From assembly GCA_029861955.1 (NCBI GenBank), contig JAOTYK010000001.1, forward strand, positions 186,001-250,000: 64,000 bases of DNA, given 5' to 3'. Under the pieces are notes generated by a model. The model was not told where the DNA came from. It saw only the letters and a list, made by a program, of their open reading frames with translations, and did not search any database. The stretch is from Acidobacteriota bacterium (lineage in GTDB: Bacteria > Acidobacteriota > Polarisedimenticolia > Polarisedimenticolales > Polarisedimenticolaceae). Position numbers and translations under genes: made by a program. The stretch's first letter is position 1, and each line of letters begins with the position of its first letter. Positions 8,258 to 17,941 of this stretch are shown piece by piece.

Positions 8258-10507
8258 TTCTCAGGACGCCCCCGGGCCCATCTGGGCATCGTTCTTCTGC
8301 TGGGGACCTGTCTGTTCGGCTGCTCCGCGGACCCGACCCCGTCTCTGGGTCCCGTCGTCTTTCCGGCCGAGGAGGGGACTCCCGACAACTCGGCGATGGT
8401 CGAGCTGCTGGAGGCGGTCGCCGTCCAGGGGGACATCGACAATCCGTTCCTGGGGCAGATGGCTGCCCCGCGTCTGCGGGAGCTGCTGGCCACCGCTCCT
8501 ACCGAGGGCTATGTGACGGAGCGCCGGCAGGTTCGTCGGCAGCTGGCCCGTCACGAACTGCGTCTGGGGAACGAACTGGAGGCCATCGAGCACCTGCAGA
8601 AGGCGCTGGAGCTGGCCCGTGGGACCGATGATGAGCTGGAGATACGCTTCGAGTTCGGCGTCGCCTGGATGCGTCGCGCCGAGAGTCTCAACTGTCGGCA
8701 ACATCACACAAGCGAGAGCTGCATCTTCCCCATCAAGGGCGGCGGGCTCCACGTGGACCCGGCGGCGTCTCGTCATGCGGCCGACGCCTTTCGCGGTGTC
8801 ATCGCACTCAGTCAGCCCGGCGATTGGTTTCACACCAAGGCTCGCTGGCTGCTCGCCATCGCCGCCATGACCCTGAACGAGTATCCGGAGAGCATGAGTC
8901 CCGAGTTGCGGATCCCGGCGGAGGCATTGGAGTCGGACGCTTCGTTCCCACGGTTCGAGGAGATCGCGCGCTCGCTAGGGGTGGATACGGTCGATCTGGC
9001 CGGCGGCAACCTCGTCGATGACTTCACGGGGGATGGATTTCTGGATCTGGTGACCTCGACCTCCGACACCTACGGTGGCATGCACTTCTGGGTCAACGAC
9101 GGCAACGGTGCGTTCGTCGGGGCGACGGAGGCGGCGGGTTTGACGGGCCTGCTTGGCGGGCTGAACATGACCCACGCCGATTACGACAACGACGGCGACC
9201 TCGATATCTTTGTGTTGCGTGGCGGCTGGTGGCGTGAGCCCGGTGCCCACCCCAACTCGTTGTTACGGAACGAGGGCGACGGTCGGTTCCTGGATGTGAC
9301 CCAACGGGCCGGCCTGCTGGACGTGAGTTATCCCACCCAGACGGCGGCCTGGGGTGATTTCGACCTGGACGGCGACCTGGATCTCTACGTCGGTAACGAG
9401 ACCAACCAGCGGTACAGCGCGCCGTCTCAGCTGTTTCGCAACGAGGGCGACGGGACGTTTATCGATGTGGCCGCCGCGGCGGGCGTGACCAACGACCGTT
9501 ACGCCAAGTCGGTCAGCTGGGGCGACTACAACAACGATCGGGCGCCCGATCTGTACGTCTCGAACATCTCCGGCGCCAATCGTCTTTATCGCAACCTTGG
9601 CGATGGGACGTTTGAAGATGTCGCCGTCGAGCTCGGCGTCGACAAGCCGATCTCCAGTTTCCCGGCCTGGTTCTTTGACGTCAACAACGACGGCAACCTG
9701 GATCTGTTCGTGTCGGCCTACGGCGGCAAGCGTGACGGACCGGAGATGGGGTTCGTTGCGGCGGAGTACATGGGGCTTCAGCATCGCGGCGAGAAACAAC
9801 GGTTGTTCCTGGGTGACGGCGGAACGTTTAGCGATGTGACCGAGGCCTACGGGCTGTATCGGACGACGTTGCCGATGGGCCACAACTTCGGCGATCTGGA
9901 TAACGACGGTTGGCTGGATTTCTACCTGGGTACCGGTTACCCGTACTACGAGGGACTGACCCCCAACGTGATGTATCGCAACGTGGGTGGCGTTCGGTTC
10001 GACGATGTGACCTTCGCCGGTGGCTTCGGCAACCTGCAGAAGGGGCATGGGGTCTCGTTCGTCGATTTCGATCACGACGGCGATCAGGATGTGTTTGAGC
10101 AGATGGGTGGGGCCTATCCGGGGGATGCCTACGGCAATGCCGTCTACGAGAACCCCGGTTTCGGGAACAACTGGGTCAAGATTGAACTGCGTGGCGTGCA
10201 ATCTAATCGGCATGGGTTAGGGGCTCGACTCAGAGTCGTGGTGCAGGACGCCGGCGTGGAGCGATCGATCTATCGAACCGTCGGGACCGGCGCGACGTTT
10301 GGTGGGAATCCGACGCGGCAGGAGATCGGGGTCGGGGCTGCGGAGGCGATCGAGCGACTAGAAGTGTTCTGGCCGGTGACGGGGGAGACGCAAACGTTTC
10401 TGGATCTTCCGGTGAACGCGCTCGTTCGACTGTCCGAGACGAAGGACGGGATGACCGTGATTCCGTTAGCCGGATCGGATCAACACGGGTTGAAGTCGAG
10501 GCGTTGA
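8255..10507 (+). CDS. FG-GAP/UnbV lipoprotein with helical N-terminal domain
   Basis: About 750-residue exported lipoprotein. The start MFSGRPRAHLGIVLLLGTC, with FGC directly after, gives a lipobox Cys near residue 23. Residues about 30-240 are alpha-helical and TPR-like (LRLGNELEAIEHLQKALELA). The remaining two thirds hold FG-GAP blades with calcium-loop motifs DYDNDGDLDIFV, DFDLDGDLDLYV, DVNNDGNLDLFV, DLDNDGWLDFYL and DFDHDGDQDVFE. A C-terminal ASPIC/UnbV domain follows (RHGLGARLRVVV, IGVGAAEAIERLEVFWP). It is divergent from a TPR plus FG-GAP pair with the same architecture split over two genes, so the locus encodes two versions of one system. In-frame ATGs at 8234 and 8246 are alternatives. 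The role is unknown. Confidence 0.87.
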   Translation: MFSGRPRAHLGIVLLLGTCLFGCSADPTPSLGPVVFPAEEGTPDNSAMVELLEAVAVQGDIDNPFLGQMAAPRLRELLATAPTEGYVTERRQVRRQLARHELRLGNELEAIEHLQKALELARGTDDELEIRFEFGVAWMRRAESLNCRQHHTSESCIFPIKGGGLHVDPAASRHAADAFRGVIALSQPGDWFHTKARWLLAIAAMTLNEYPESMSPELRIPAEALESDASFPRFEEIARSLGVDTVDLAGGNLVDDFTGDGFLDLVTSTSDTYGGMHFWVNDGNGAFVGATEAAGLTGLLGGLNMTHADYDNDGDLDIFVLRGGWWREPGAHPNSLLRNEGDGRFLDVTQRAGLLDVSYPTQTAAWGDFDLDGDLDLYVGNETNQRYSAPSQLFRNEGDGTFIDVAAAAGVTNDRYAKSVSWGDYNNDRAPDLYVSNISGANRLYRNLGDGTFEDVAVELGVDKPISSFPAWFFDVNNDGNLDLFVSAYGGKRDGPEMGFVAAEYMGLQHRGEKQRLFLGDGGTFSDVTEAYGLYRTTLPMGHNFGDLDNDGWLDFYLGTGYPYYEGLTPNVMYRNVGGVRFDDVTFAGGFGNLQKGHGVSFVDFDHDGDQDVFEQMGGAYPGDAYGNAVYENPGFGNNWVKIELRGVQSNRHGLGARLRVVVQDAGVERSIYRTVGTGATFGGNPTRQEIGVGAAEAIERLEVFWPVTGETQTFLDLPVNALVRLSETKDGMTVIPLAGSDQHGLKSRR

Positions 10508-10550
10508 TGGACGCCGAGGCCTAATCGTTAACGCTCCTGCCCATCGCATT

Positions 10551-11405
10551 GTGCTTCTTAAAACGCGGAATCGTGCGCGAAGCCAAGAGTTATGGGCGGT
10601 CCTTGACGCAGCGGGGATACCTGCGGAGGTTCGCAGCCGACCGGGGGAATTCGTTCTTCTCGTGGAGGAGTGCAACCTCGATCGAGCGATTAGCGAATTG
10701 GATGAATACCGTCTGGAATCCGTTTCGACCCGAGAGGAGTCGATCGAGCCGCCGTTGTCCGGTGGTTGGATCGGAGTCCTTGCCTACACGATGTTGCTCG
10801 TCGTCGTGGCGTTCTTGGCACAGCGGAACGCCCTCGGCGTAGATTGGTTTGAACGGGGTCGAACAGAGGCGGGGTCGATGCTTGCCGGTGAGGGCTGGCG
10901 AGCTGTGACGGCTCTGACGCTTCACATCGATGGGTCGCACTTACTCGGGAATCTGCTGTTCGGATCGATTCTGGGGCTGCTTGCCACGCAGGCTCTGGGC
11001 GTGGGTGTAACCTGGCTGGCAATCGTGGTCGGCGGGATTCTCGGTAACGTCGCAAACGCGTTCTTGCAGCCTGCGACTCATTCGTCGATCGGCGCTTCAA
11101 CTGCGGTCTTCGCCGCTCTCGGTCTACTCGTTGCTCTCGCCCTCGTTCATTCCCGGCACCGCAGAGTAGGTGCGTGGAAGTTGGGGCCGCTCGTCGCCGG
11201 TGCGCTGTTGCTGGCGTGGACCGGCATCGGTGGGGAGCGAACCGATGTTCTGGCGCACGTGACGGGGCTGATATCAGGACTCATGATCGGGGTGGCGTGC
11301 GGTTTCGTGCCTCGGAACCAGCTAGAGCGTCCCCTGGTGCAATCGGTTGCGCTGGGTCTGACCGCCGGACTCATTGTAGTTGCCTGGGGGCTGGCGCTGG
11401 GCTGA
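10551..11405 (+). CDS. rhomboid-family intramembrane serine protease
   Basis: Inner-membrane protease of 284 residues that cleaves within or next to transmembrane helices. Residues 1 to about 70 form a soluble domain resembling the cytosolic N-terminal region of rhomboids. Six or more membrane segments follow. The family hallmarks are HLLGNLLF (His and Asn of the oxyanion region), GASTAVFAALG containing the nucleophile serine, and AHVTGLISG with the catalytic histidine. The usual GxSG is GAST here, a variant that keeps the serine. It starts with GTG and no strong ribosome site is seen. It is transcribed alone between the FG-GAP gene and a convergent secreted protein. Substrate unknown. Confidence 0.85.
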   Translation: MLLKTRNRARSQELWAVLDAAGIPAEVRSRPGEFVLLVEECNLDRAISELDEYRLESVSTREESIEPPLSGGWIGVLAYTMLLVVVAFLAQRNALGVDWFERGRTEAGSMLAGEGWRAVTALTLHIDGSHLLGNLLFGSILGLLATQALGVGVTWLAIVVGGILGNVANAFLQPATHSSIGASTAVFAALGLLVALALVHSRHRRVGAWKLGPLVAGALLLAWTGIGGERTDVLAHVTGLISGLMIGVACGFVPRNQLERPLVQSVALGLTAGLIVVAWGLALG

Positions 11406-11419
11406 CGACCCGGCGGGTG

Positions 11420-12751
11420 TTAGTCGCAGCCGATCCCGATTCGGGGCGTTCCGTCGGAGCGAGCGCCGAGGGAATCGCCGCAGACATTCTGCGCGCGCAC
11501 CAGGTAGTAACGGATCTCGCCGGTGGGCAGCGCGATGCTGTCGCTGGCCGAGAGATCCGCGCCATCGTCGCTCTCGATGCAAGTTGCCGACAGGTCGAAG
11601 TCAGTCGCTCCCGCCGACGACAGCAGGTCGTAGACCAGACCGCTGCTCCCGGGGAACATCGGTGCGGCCCACTGCAGGTTCGTGACGCCGGCCAGTACCG
11701 CGTCGGGCTCAAGACGCAGATCGCGGGCGCCGTCTGTGGTCGCCCAGGCCGAGGCATCGGCAGGGGCGCAGTCCCGTGGGTCGCAGTAGCCGTCGGTGTC
11801 GGTGTCGTCGGCGATGATCAACGGGTTCCCCGTCAGCGGCGCCGTGACCGATCCGCAGTTATAGAGGCTACCGCCGTTGACGATATTGCCGCCGGGTATG
11901 CTGGTGGAGTCCCGGATCATTCCCGCATTGTTAATCACACCGCTGTTATTCCAGGCAGAGCAGATGGCGATGTCGTTGAAGTTGTTGACGGTCCCCGAAT
12001 TGAACATCGGTAATTGGGTGTCGCTGTCACAGGTGCCCAGAGCCCCGTGGTTGTTGAAGACGCCACGGTTGTCAAACGTCCAGGCGACTCCGCCGATCCA
12101 TCCCGTGCCGATGTGGTCCAGACGACCGTGATTGATGAGGGTCGATTGCGCGTCGTTCCAGAGGCCCGCGCTTCCCTGGATAACGAAACGCCCGCTGACC
12201 TCGTTGATCATGTCGTAGACGTTGGTCCAGCTTCCGGCATTGAGAATCGTGCCGAAGTTATGGAAGCCTCCGTACACATCGTTGCCGAACTGACCCGTGC
12301 TGGACAGTTCGATGACACCGTCGGCTGCATTCGCGAACGTGTTGAATGCGTGGAAGGCTCCGTTGATCTCAATCCGTCCGTGGTTTTCCTCGAGGGAACC
12401 GATCGCACCCCAGATGACGAACTGCGTACCGGCGTCGATGGTGATCATCCCCTCGTTAAGGAACGTCCCATCCACATTCACGGTGCCATCGGTCTGGAGG
12501 CTGCCGCCGTGATTCTCGAAATGGTTCAGCTGTAGTCCGGCGTCGATGGTTTGAAACACGTCTCCGGAATTCAGAACCAGACTGTCGATCAGGCAGCGTG
12601 AGAAGGTCGGGTCCCAGACGCCGACCAACGGGCAGTCGCCGCCATCGGCGAGATTGCCGTCGATCTGAATCGTGACCGGCGATCCGGCACCGGCGACAGC
12701 GAAGCTTGCCAAGAGGATGAGAACCCAGCCCAGGCGGGGGATTCGATTCAT
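11420..12751 (-). CDS. secreted beta-helix-like protein with C-terminal Fn3-like module
   Basis: 443-residue exported protein. Signal peptide MNRIPRLGWVLILLASFAVA with an AGA cleavage region; the RBS GGAG lies 8-9 nt upstream of the ATG. The central part is rich in Asn-Gly turns with a quasi-regular pattern (FENHGGSLQTDGTVNVDG, FLNEGMITIDAG, LINHGRLDHIG, VFNNHGALG, VINNAGMIR), as expected for a right-handed beta-helix. The C-terminal 110 residues form a separate module ending with YYLVRAQNVCGDSLGARSDG. Closely similar wording ends the Cys-rich protein at 35040-37100. The first codons and the upstream region are duplicated at 25232-25365. Function unrecognised; surface or biofilm structure is a guess. 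Confidence 0.7.
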   Translation of the reverse strand: MNRIPRLGWVLILLASFAVAGAGSPVTIQIDGNLADGGDCPLVGVWDPTFSRCLIDSLVLNSGDVFQTIDAGLQLNHFENHGGSLQTDGTVNVDGTFLNEGMITIDAGTQFVIWGAIGSLEENHGRIEINGAFHAFNTFANAADGVIELSSTGQFGNDVYGGFHNFGTILNAGSWTNVYDMINEVSGRFVIQGSAGLWNDAQSTLINHGRLDHIGTGWIGGVAWTFDNRGVFNNHGALGTCDSDTQLPMFNSGTVNNFNDIAICSAWNNSGVINNAGMIRDSTSIPGGNIVNGGSLYNCGSVTAPLTGNPLIIADDTDTDGYCDPRDCAPADASAWATTDGARDLRLEPDAVLAGVTNLQWAAPMFPGSSGLVYDLLSSAGATDFDLSATCIESDDGADLSASDSIALPTGEIRYYLVRAQNVCGDSLGARSDGTPRIGIGCD

Positions 12752-12815
12752 GATGCTGCTCCGTGCGATGGCGCTGCCTCCGTTGTACGCCGATCCGGGG
12801 GCCGGGGCAAGGCCT
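12682..12815. repeat. direct repeat, copy 1 (5' end of secreted-protein gene)
   Basis: This stretch covers the signal-peptide codons and leader of the gene at 11420-12751. It matches 25232-25365 in the same orientation at roughly 90% identity by eye. The second copy is a fragment abutting the IS3-type element. Confidence 0.8.
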
Positions 12816-12833
12816 GTAGAAAAGCTTGCTCTA

Positions 12834-12876
12834 GAAGCACGCGCATGGGTCCCTGGCATGCCGGGCACTCGAGCAC
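12834..12876 (-). pseudogene. scrap of an IS91-like transposase C-terminus
   Basis: One frame of this 43-bp stretch reads VLECPACQGPMRVL. This is the zinc-ribbon-like motif found near the C-terminus of IS91-type transposases. No adjoining coding frame continues it. It lies between the secreted-protein leader and the broken DDE transposase, so I read it as a decayed insertion remnant. Motif recognition only. Confidence 0.4.
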
Positions 12877-12974
12877 ATCTGACGTGATCCACGAAACATG
12901 ATCCAGTGTTCGGGGATCGTGTCATGTGCACGACGGTCAATGCATGCGGGGACACGCCACTTCGTTGACGTCTT

Positions 12975-13688
12975 CTCGGTGAGACATCCGTCGAGCGGAT
13001 CGGTGAGGTTCCGTCCGATCTGCATCATCCACGGCTCAGCTGGACCGGGCGTGATTCCAGCGATGTCGACGCGACGTGTCGCGAGCTCGATCACGAAGAA
13101 CACATAGAAGGTGACGAGTCCTCGTGGTCCCCAGACCTCGACGGTAAAGAAGTCGGCAGAGGCAAGCACGTTCCAGTGGGCCTTGAGAAATTGACTCCAC
13201 GTCGTCCGTTTGCCGCGCTCCGGAGCGGGATCGATTCCGTTCTCTTTAAAGATGTTACTGATCGTGGTGCGTCCGACCCGATGACCAACGTTCTGGAGTG
13301 CGCCTTGAATGCGCGTGTACCCCCAGCGAGGATTCTCGTTGGCCATGCGGACGACCAGGTCGGCGATGATCTCCATGACCCGGGGCCGCCCGGGAGATCG
13401 GCGCGTATGGGTCCACTTCTGGGCGACAAGCTGCCGGTGCCAGCGAAGGATGGTGTCGGGAGTGACGAGCGACGCGACCTCGGTAAGCGCCCGTCGTCCG
13501 ATTGCTTTGCCGCGCACCGCAAGGCGTCGCCGTTGATTGTCGGTCAATCGAAGTCGCCTACGACCGAGTTGTTGCTTGTTGACGCGGTTCTCTTCGCGGA
13601 GATAGTCGATGACCGCATCCTGTTGGCGTGTGATCCAACCGGCCATGGCGGCCACGAGGATCTGCCATGGATGGAGCGCCGTTGCCAT
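12975..13688 (-). pseudogene. truncated integrase-core (DDE) transposase
   Basis: About 238 residues of a transposase whose relatives run to roughly 360. Present are an N-terminal region (MATALHPWQILVAAMAGWI), an HTH segment (LVTPDTILRWHRQLVAQK), the WGYTRIQGALQNVGH linker, and the beginning of the rve domain with the first catalytic Asp in ASADFFTVEVW. Homology stops after RNLTDPLDGCL. The following residues read as unrelated sequence to a stop further downstream, so the second Asp and the Glu of the DDE triad are absent and the protein cannot be active. No terminal inverted repeats were found. It marks the left side of the accessory region. Confidence 0.75.
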
Positions 13689-13966
13689 CAGCGGATCGTA
13701 GCCAAATCGAGGACCGATCAACAGCTATCGACGTGACGGTGAGTGGGCTAGAATTCCAAGGATTCAGGTTCGGCTGAGTATTTGGATACTACGCCGTTGT
13801 CGGCGAAGGCAACGATCCCCCCAAAGTCGGTCCGTTAGCAATGTCCAGTTGCTAGGTTCCGCGAGACTCCCATCTCGGGTACTCACGGAGAGCCAAAGAG
13901 CAAACCAGCGTCACGATCCGGCCAGAGAACTCACCGCCAGCTGTGTACCGCTACACGCACCTAATT

Positions 13967-16900
13967 TTATGGCAGTGGGATGACCCTGAGATCGTCCCAC
14001 AATTTCTCGCCGTTGTGGAATGACCAGACCCCCACCGTGCCGGAGGTCAATCTCGAGCCTGAGGCATCAACACAATCCGCCTGCCAAGCCGCCGGCTCAG
14101 TATCCAACTCTGGCCAGATCTTCGCACGAATCTCAGTTTGGCTGCCGACATCCTGCACCTGTACCTTGAATTTGTACCACTGATTCGGCGCTGGGATGAC
14201 CCCTGTATCCACGTCTCCTGTCACGCTGGTCCCTAACGGACTAATCGTAAACGAATTCGAGAAGTATCGGCGCAACCGGTAATAGGCGGCGTTGCCCCCG
14301 AATTGACTAAAGAATGTGATGCCTATGCCACCCTGCGCTGACGTAATTCGCATTCGGCCTGTGTACTCGTAGCCCGTCGGATTCGGTAATATTCCCGTAT
14401 AGTGCGAATGTATGTTGGTCTCGGTCGAGGTGGTGCGAAATGCTTTATTCGCCCCGCCCTGATCAACCACATCATAGCCATCAGCTACTGACAGGCTGTT
14501 GCCACTGGCGGTATCTTGCCAGTCCGCTGGATCGTCGCCTGAATTATAGCTCTCGAAATTCTCCACGTACTCGGCGGCCGGATCGAAGAATGTCGCGGTG
14601 AGGTTCCTATCAGCAGTCATTACGACAATAAGAGGATTATCGGAGCTCCCGATGTCGCCAGACCAGCCACTAAACTGCCAGCCCGCGGTCGGCGTAGCCG
14701 ACAATTCGACTACATCGTTAAGCGTGTATTGGAGCAGATCCGGGTCTTTTACGACCGACCCAGATCCGACGATCGACACATCGAGTTCGAAATCCGTAGG
14801 CGGCGGCCCTAGCGGCTCAATCGTAATGTCGTCGAAGGACTTGCTGCCATCATGGAACGACCAGACGCCGACGGCCCCCGACGTGAATCGACCGGGGCTA
14901 TTATCAAAGGCATCTACCTGCCAACCGGTCGGCATCGTGCCACCATCGGGCCACACCTTGGCTTGAATGTTGGTCTGTGATCCCGCGTCTTCGACCTCCA
15001 CGATGAAGCGATACCATTGATTTGCCAGCGGAACGACGCCGGTGTCGACAACGCCTCCAGAAATTACCGTGCCCACCGGGCTAATGTGGAACGTATTGGA
15101 GAAATACCGACGCAATCGATAGTAGCCCACGGCACTTGGAAACTGACTAAAGAACGTGATGCCGATACCGCCATCACTATCCGACATTCTCATCCGCCCC
15201 GAATATCTATACCCCTCTGGTGGTGGAGCGAGGCTCGTTAAATGGGAATGGATATTCGTAGCAGTGGAATTAGTATTGAGATACTCATTGCCTCCATCAC
15301 TGCCAACTGCAAAAAGGCCAGCGCTTTCTGCCAGCGAGTTCCCAGCGCCCGTATCAAACCACCCAATTGGATTCTGCCCCGCCGCATACGATTCGAAATC
15401 CTCAACTACACCGTTGAACTCCACAAATGTCGCGGCCAAATTAAGATCGCCCGAAACGACAATATCGAGTGGATTGTCTAAACTCGTTATGTCATCCGTC
15501 CAGCCGTCAAATACCCATCCTGGATCCGCCGTTGCAGTTGCGGTCACCATGGTACCTAAATCATACAGGGCCATATCAGGAATCAAGGCAACCGAACCCT
15601 GACCGAAGACCGTCAAGCTGATCGGATGTTGCGTGGTCAACTCGAAATTCGCCGTGACATTGACCGATGGTGGGTTGGCAATCACCGTAAGGGGGTCATC
15701 AGTGGAAGCCAGATCTCCCGACCAACTCGTGAAGCGCCACCCGGGGTCGGCGAATGCATCCAATTGAACGCTCGCCCCTTCTACATACAGTGGCAGATCC
15801 GGAGATTTCTGCACCGCCCCGTTCCCGGATACGGAGATGTTGACTGGGACGCTGGGTGCAGTTGCTTGCAGGCTGTGAACAGCCAACTCGTCAAAATGCT
15901 TTGCGCCGCTGGTGAAAGACCACACTCCAATGGTACCGCTGGTAAAGCGTCCGGAGCTAGCGTCGACAGCGTCAATTTGCCAACCAGTGGGCTCCGGGTC
16001 ACCGTCGGGCCACACGTTCGCCCGAATTTCAGTTTGAGTGCCCGTGTCTTCGACACGAATCAGGAATCGATACCAGACATTCGGGGAGGGTATGACATTC
16101 GTGGTCTTGGTTCCGCTGGTTATTGTGGCGCCGCCATCAGCAGTGAGGTGGAACGGCTCTGACAAGAAGCGCCGGAGTCTGTAGTACGACATTGAATTAG
16201 GGTACTGACTGTGAAACGTGACGCCGACACCACCATTTGAACTGGTGATTCTCATCCTCCCCGTGTATTGATAGTCGCTACCAAAATCCGTGGAAAGATG
16301 AGAGTGAATATTAGTCGCCGTTGAATTCGTCGCAAAATATGTCCCGTCGGCGTCGACTTCCGTAGCAAACAGAGAATCGTCTAACTGCAAACTGCTATTT
16401 GCGGCCGTATCTGACCACGCGGTCGGGTTTTCATCTGCGCCAAAGCCATTGAAGTCTTCTGTATAGAGGCCCGGTTTGAAACTAAAGTTTCCAATGATCG
16501 TCGAATCAACCAGGGGCGTGAACGTTAGCGGATTATTTGCACCGCCGGCGTCTCCGCTCCAGCCGGTGAAATTCCATCCAGTGTAGGGCGCTGCCACAAC
16601 CTCGATTGACTCGCCACACTCGATCCCGGTGGTCAGTTGAGCATCCGCCAGAGCGCGGCCAACATCCAGAGCTTCTGTAGAGCCGCCGGTAAACGCATAT
16701 ATATAGCCCGTGAAAACTGGCGTAGGATTTAAGAACGGATAGTTTTGATACTCGATGCCGCGCCTTGATGACGGGCTCAGCAACAACTTGATGACGTGGG
16801 TATCTTGAACCGGCATAACTCGACCCAAGCCGCGTCCATTATTGGGATTATACACCGCAGTTATGAAGTGCCCGTTATAGTTCAAAGGCCCGCCATCGGC

Positions 16901-17584
16901 CGGATCGTTTATACCATCCGGTGCGTATCGACTGTAAAATACGCCGGGAGACTCATTATGCGTAATGTAGCCGCGCGGCGCCTGGTCACCACCATGAGCG
17001 ATGTGGGTTCCATTTGTTACCCCGCCAGGCTCCAACAAGTCAGCGATATTGATAGCGTATTGAAAATCAATAAAATCGACTTGCAGATGCATCGCATTGG
17101 GAAAGATGGAGATGTCTCGGATAATCTTTTTCGATGAGTCTACTGCCTGCGCGCCCGAATTCCACCGTTGCCAGGTCATTCTTACCGTCTTGCGATCTTC
17201 TCCGTCGTATATCAGCATGGCACTTAAGATGCGCTCTATGCCCGCACCGGCGCCGAGATATTGGAACGTGCCTGACGGATTCAGTTGGTCTTGCGCGACG
17301 CTTTTGATAATCCAGGATTTGATTGGGAATTCTCGCTTCCCACTCGCTTGGGTGGTCCCCCGATATTCAACCTTTATCTCGCTATTTTCCAATCGTACAA
17401 AGCTCAGGTCGCTTGCAATATTTATGTTCAGTTGCGCATCATTAGCGTCCTGATTAATCAATACGCTGCCGCCGCCATTGGGAGTGGTGGTAACAAGGCA
17501 CTCCTGAGCCGAGACCGTGCTGATCTGCCCGATTAGAAAAATTGCAGTAAGCGCCGCAGCCAGCCTGACCAATAGGATATTCAC
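13967..17584 (-). CDS. giant secreted protein with three LamG-like and four to five InlB-type repeats
   Basis: 1205-residue exported protein starting GTG with signal peptide MNILLVRLAAALTAIFLIGQ and VSAQ cleavage. Residues about 30-330 form an unrecognised N-terminal domain. Then InlB-B/bacterial-repeat units (pattern GWxFxGWSGD followed by NPL) alternate with three copies of a roughly 200-residue LamG-like module at about 375-570, 725-920 and 1005-1205. Each module begins with an ENFESY-type start, contains TNIHSH, GRMRI, YYRLRR and WYRF/WYKF, and ends VGVWSF plus DDL or DDI. Such modules bind polysaccharide or serve as adhesins. Base composition is clearly more AT-rich than the neighbours, and codon use includes many A/T-ending codons. 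This suggests acquisition. No catalytic motif is visible. Confidence 0.75.
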   Translation of the reverse strand: MNILLVRLAAALTAIFLIGQISTVSAQECLVTTTPNGGGSVLINQDANDAQLNINIASDLSFVRLENSEIKVEYRGTTQASGKREFPIKSWIIKSVAQDQLNPSGTFQYLGAGAGIERILSAMLIYDGEDRKTVRMTWQRWNSGAQAVDSSKKIIRDISIFPNAMHLQVDFIDFQYAINIADLLEPGGVTNGTHIAHGGDQAPRGYITHNESPGVFYSRYAPDGINDPADGGPLNYNGHFITAVYNPNNGRGLGRVMPVQDTHVIKLLLSPSSRRGIEYQNYPFLNPTPVFTGYIYAFTGGSTEALDVGRALADAQLTTGIECGESIEVVAAPYTGWNFTGWSGDAGGANNPLTFTPLVDSTIIGNFSFKPGLYTEDFNGFGADENPTAWSDTAANSSLQLDDSLFATEVDADGTYFATNSTATNIHSHLSTDFGSDYQYTGRMRITSSNGGVGVTFHSQYPNSMSYYRLRRFLSEPFHLTADGGATITSGTKTTNVIPSPNVWYRFLIRVEDTGTQTEIRANVWPDGDPEPTGWQIDAVDASSGRFTSGTIGVWSFTSGAKHFDELAVHSLQATAPSVPVNISVSGNGAVQKSPDLPLYVEGASVQLDAFADPGWRFTSWSGDLASTDDPLTVIANPPSVNVTANFELTTQHPISLTVFGQGSVALIPDMALYDLGTMVTATATADPGWVFDGWTDDITSLDNPLDIVVSGDLNLAATFVEFNGVVEDFESYAAGQNPIGWFDTGAGNSLAESAGLFAVGSDGGNEYLNTNSTATNIHSHLTSLAPPPEGYRYSGRMRMSDSDGGIGITFFSQFPSAVGYYRLRRYFSNTFHISPVGTVISGGVVDTGVVPLANQWYRFIVEVEDAGSQTNIQAKVWPDGGTMPTGWQVDAFDNSPGRFTSGAVGVWSFHDGSKSFDDITIEPLGPPPTDFELDVSIVGSGSVVKDPDLLQYTLNDVVELSATPTAGWQFSGWSGDIGSSDNPLIVVMTADRNLTATFFDPAAEYVENFESYNSGDDPADWQDTASGNSLSVADGYDVVDQGGANKAFRTTSTETNIHSHYTGILPNPTGYEYTGRMRITSAQGGIGITFFSQFGGNAAYYRLRRYFSNSFTISPLGTSVTGDVDTGVIPAPNQWYKFKVQVQDVGSQTEIRAKIWPELDTEPAAWQADCVDASGSRLTSGTVGVWSFHNGEKLWDDLRVIPLP

Positions 17585-17660
17585 GTGTCTTTGCCTCGTT
17601 GCCTTGCTGTATTTTCCCGTAACCCGGTATGACAGCTGATGAAGAGTTTATTCCTTGCGG

Positions 17661-17744
17661 CGGGCTTAAACATTTGAGAAAGCCCGTTAGTGTTCATTCA
17701 GGATCATGTGGCTGGGTACCATGTTCAGTTCCCTTGATCCTGAA
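17661..17744. repeat. two inverted repeats upstream of giant-protein gene
   Basis: CGGGCTT (17661-17667) pairs with AAGCCCG (17680-17686) across 12 nt. TTCAGGATCA (17697-17706) pairs with TGATCCTGAA (17735-17744) across 28 nt. They lie 80-160 bp upstream of the 17584 start on the minus strand. Operator or transcript-structure roles are possible; neither is demonstrated. Confidence 0.4.
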
Positions 17745-17941
17745 AGGTTATCTCAGCTAAGTGTAGTAGCGAATATACGAAAAGCTCGATTATTTGGCAG
17801 CAAGAGATATTCCTGAAATTCCTCTCGGCTTTAGAATCGCCAGCAATCGTGAGTTTAGGCCCATTTCGCGCCAGTCTCCCTACCCGAAATAATACGCGCT
17901 ATAGCTGATGAAATGGTTTGAGTAACTCGTTCCTTCTTGGC

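Noticed and set aside
6179-10213. Long open frames antisense to the two FG-GAP genes
   Set aside because: They mirror the calcium-loop codons of the real genes, lack signal peptides or family motifs, and arise from high GC.
17661-17690. Possible integron attC site (inverted repeat followed by GTTAG)
   Set aside because: The flanking bases do not match RYYYAAC/GTTRRRY and no integrase or cassette array is present.
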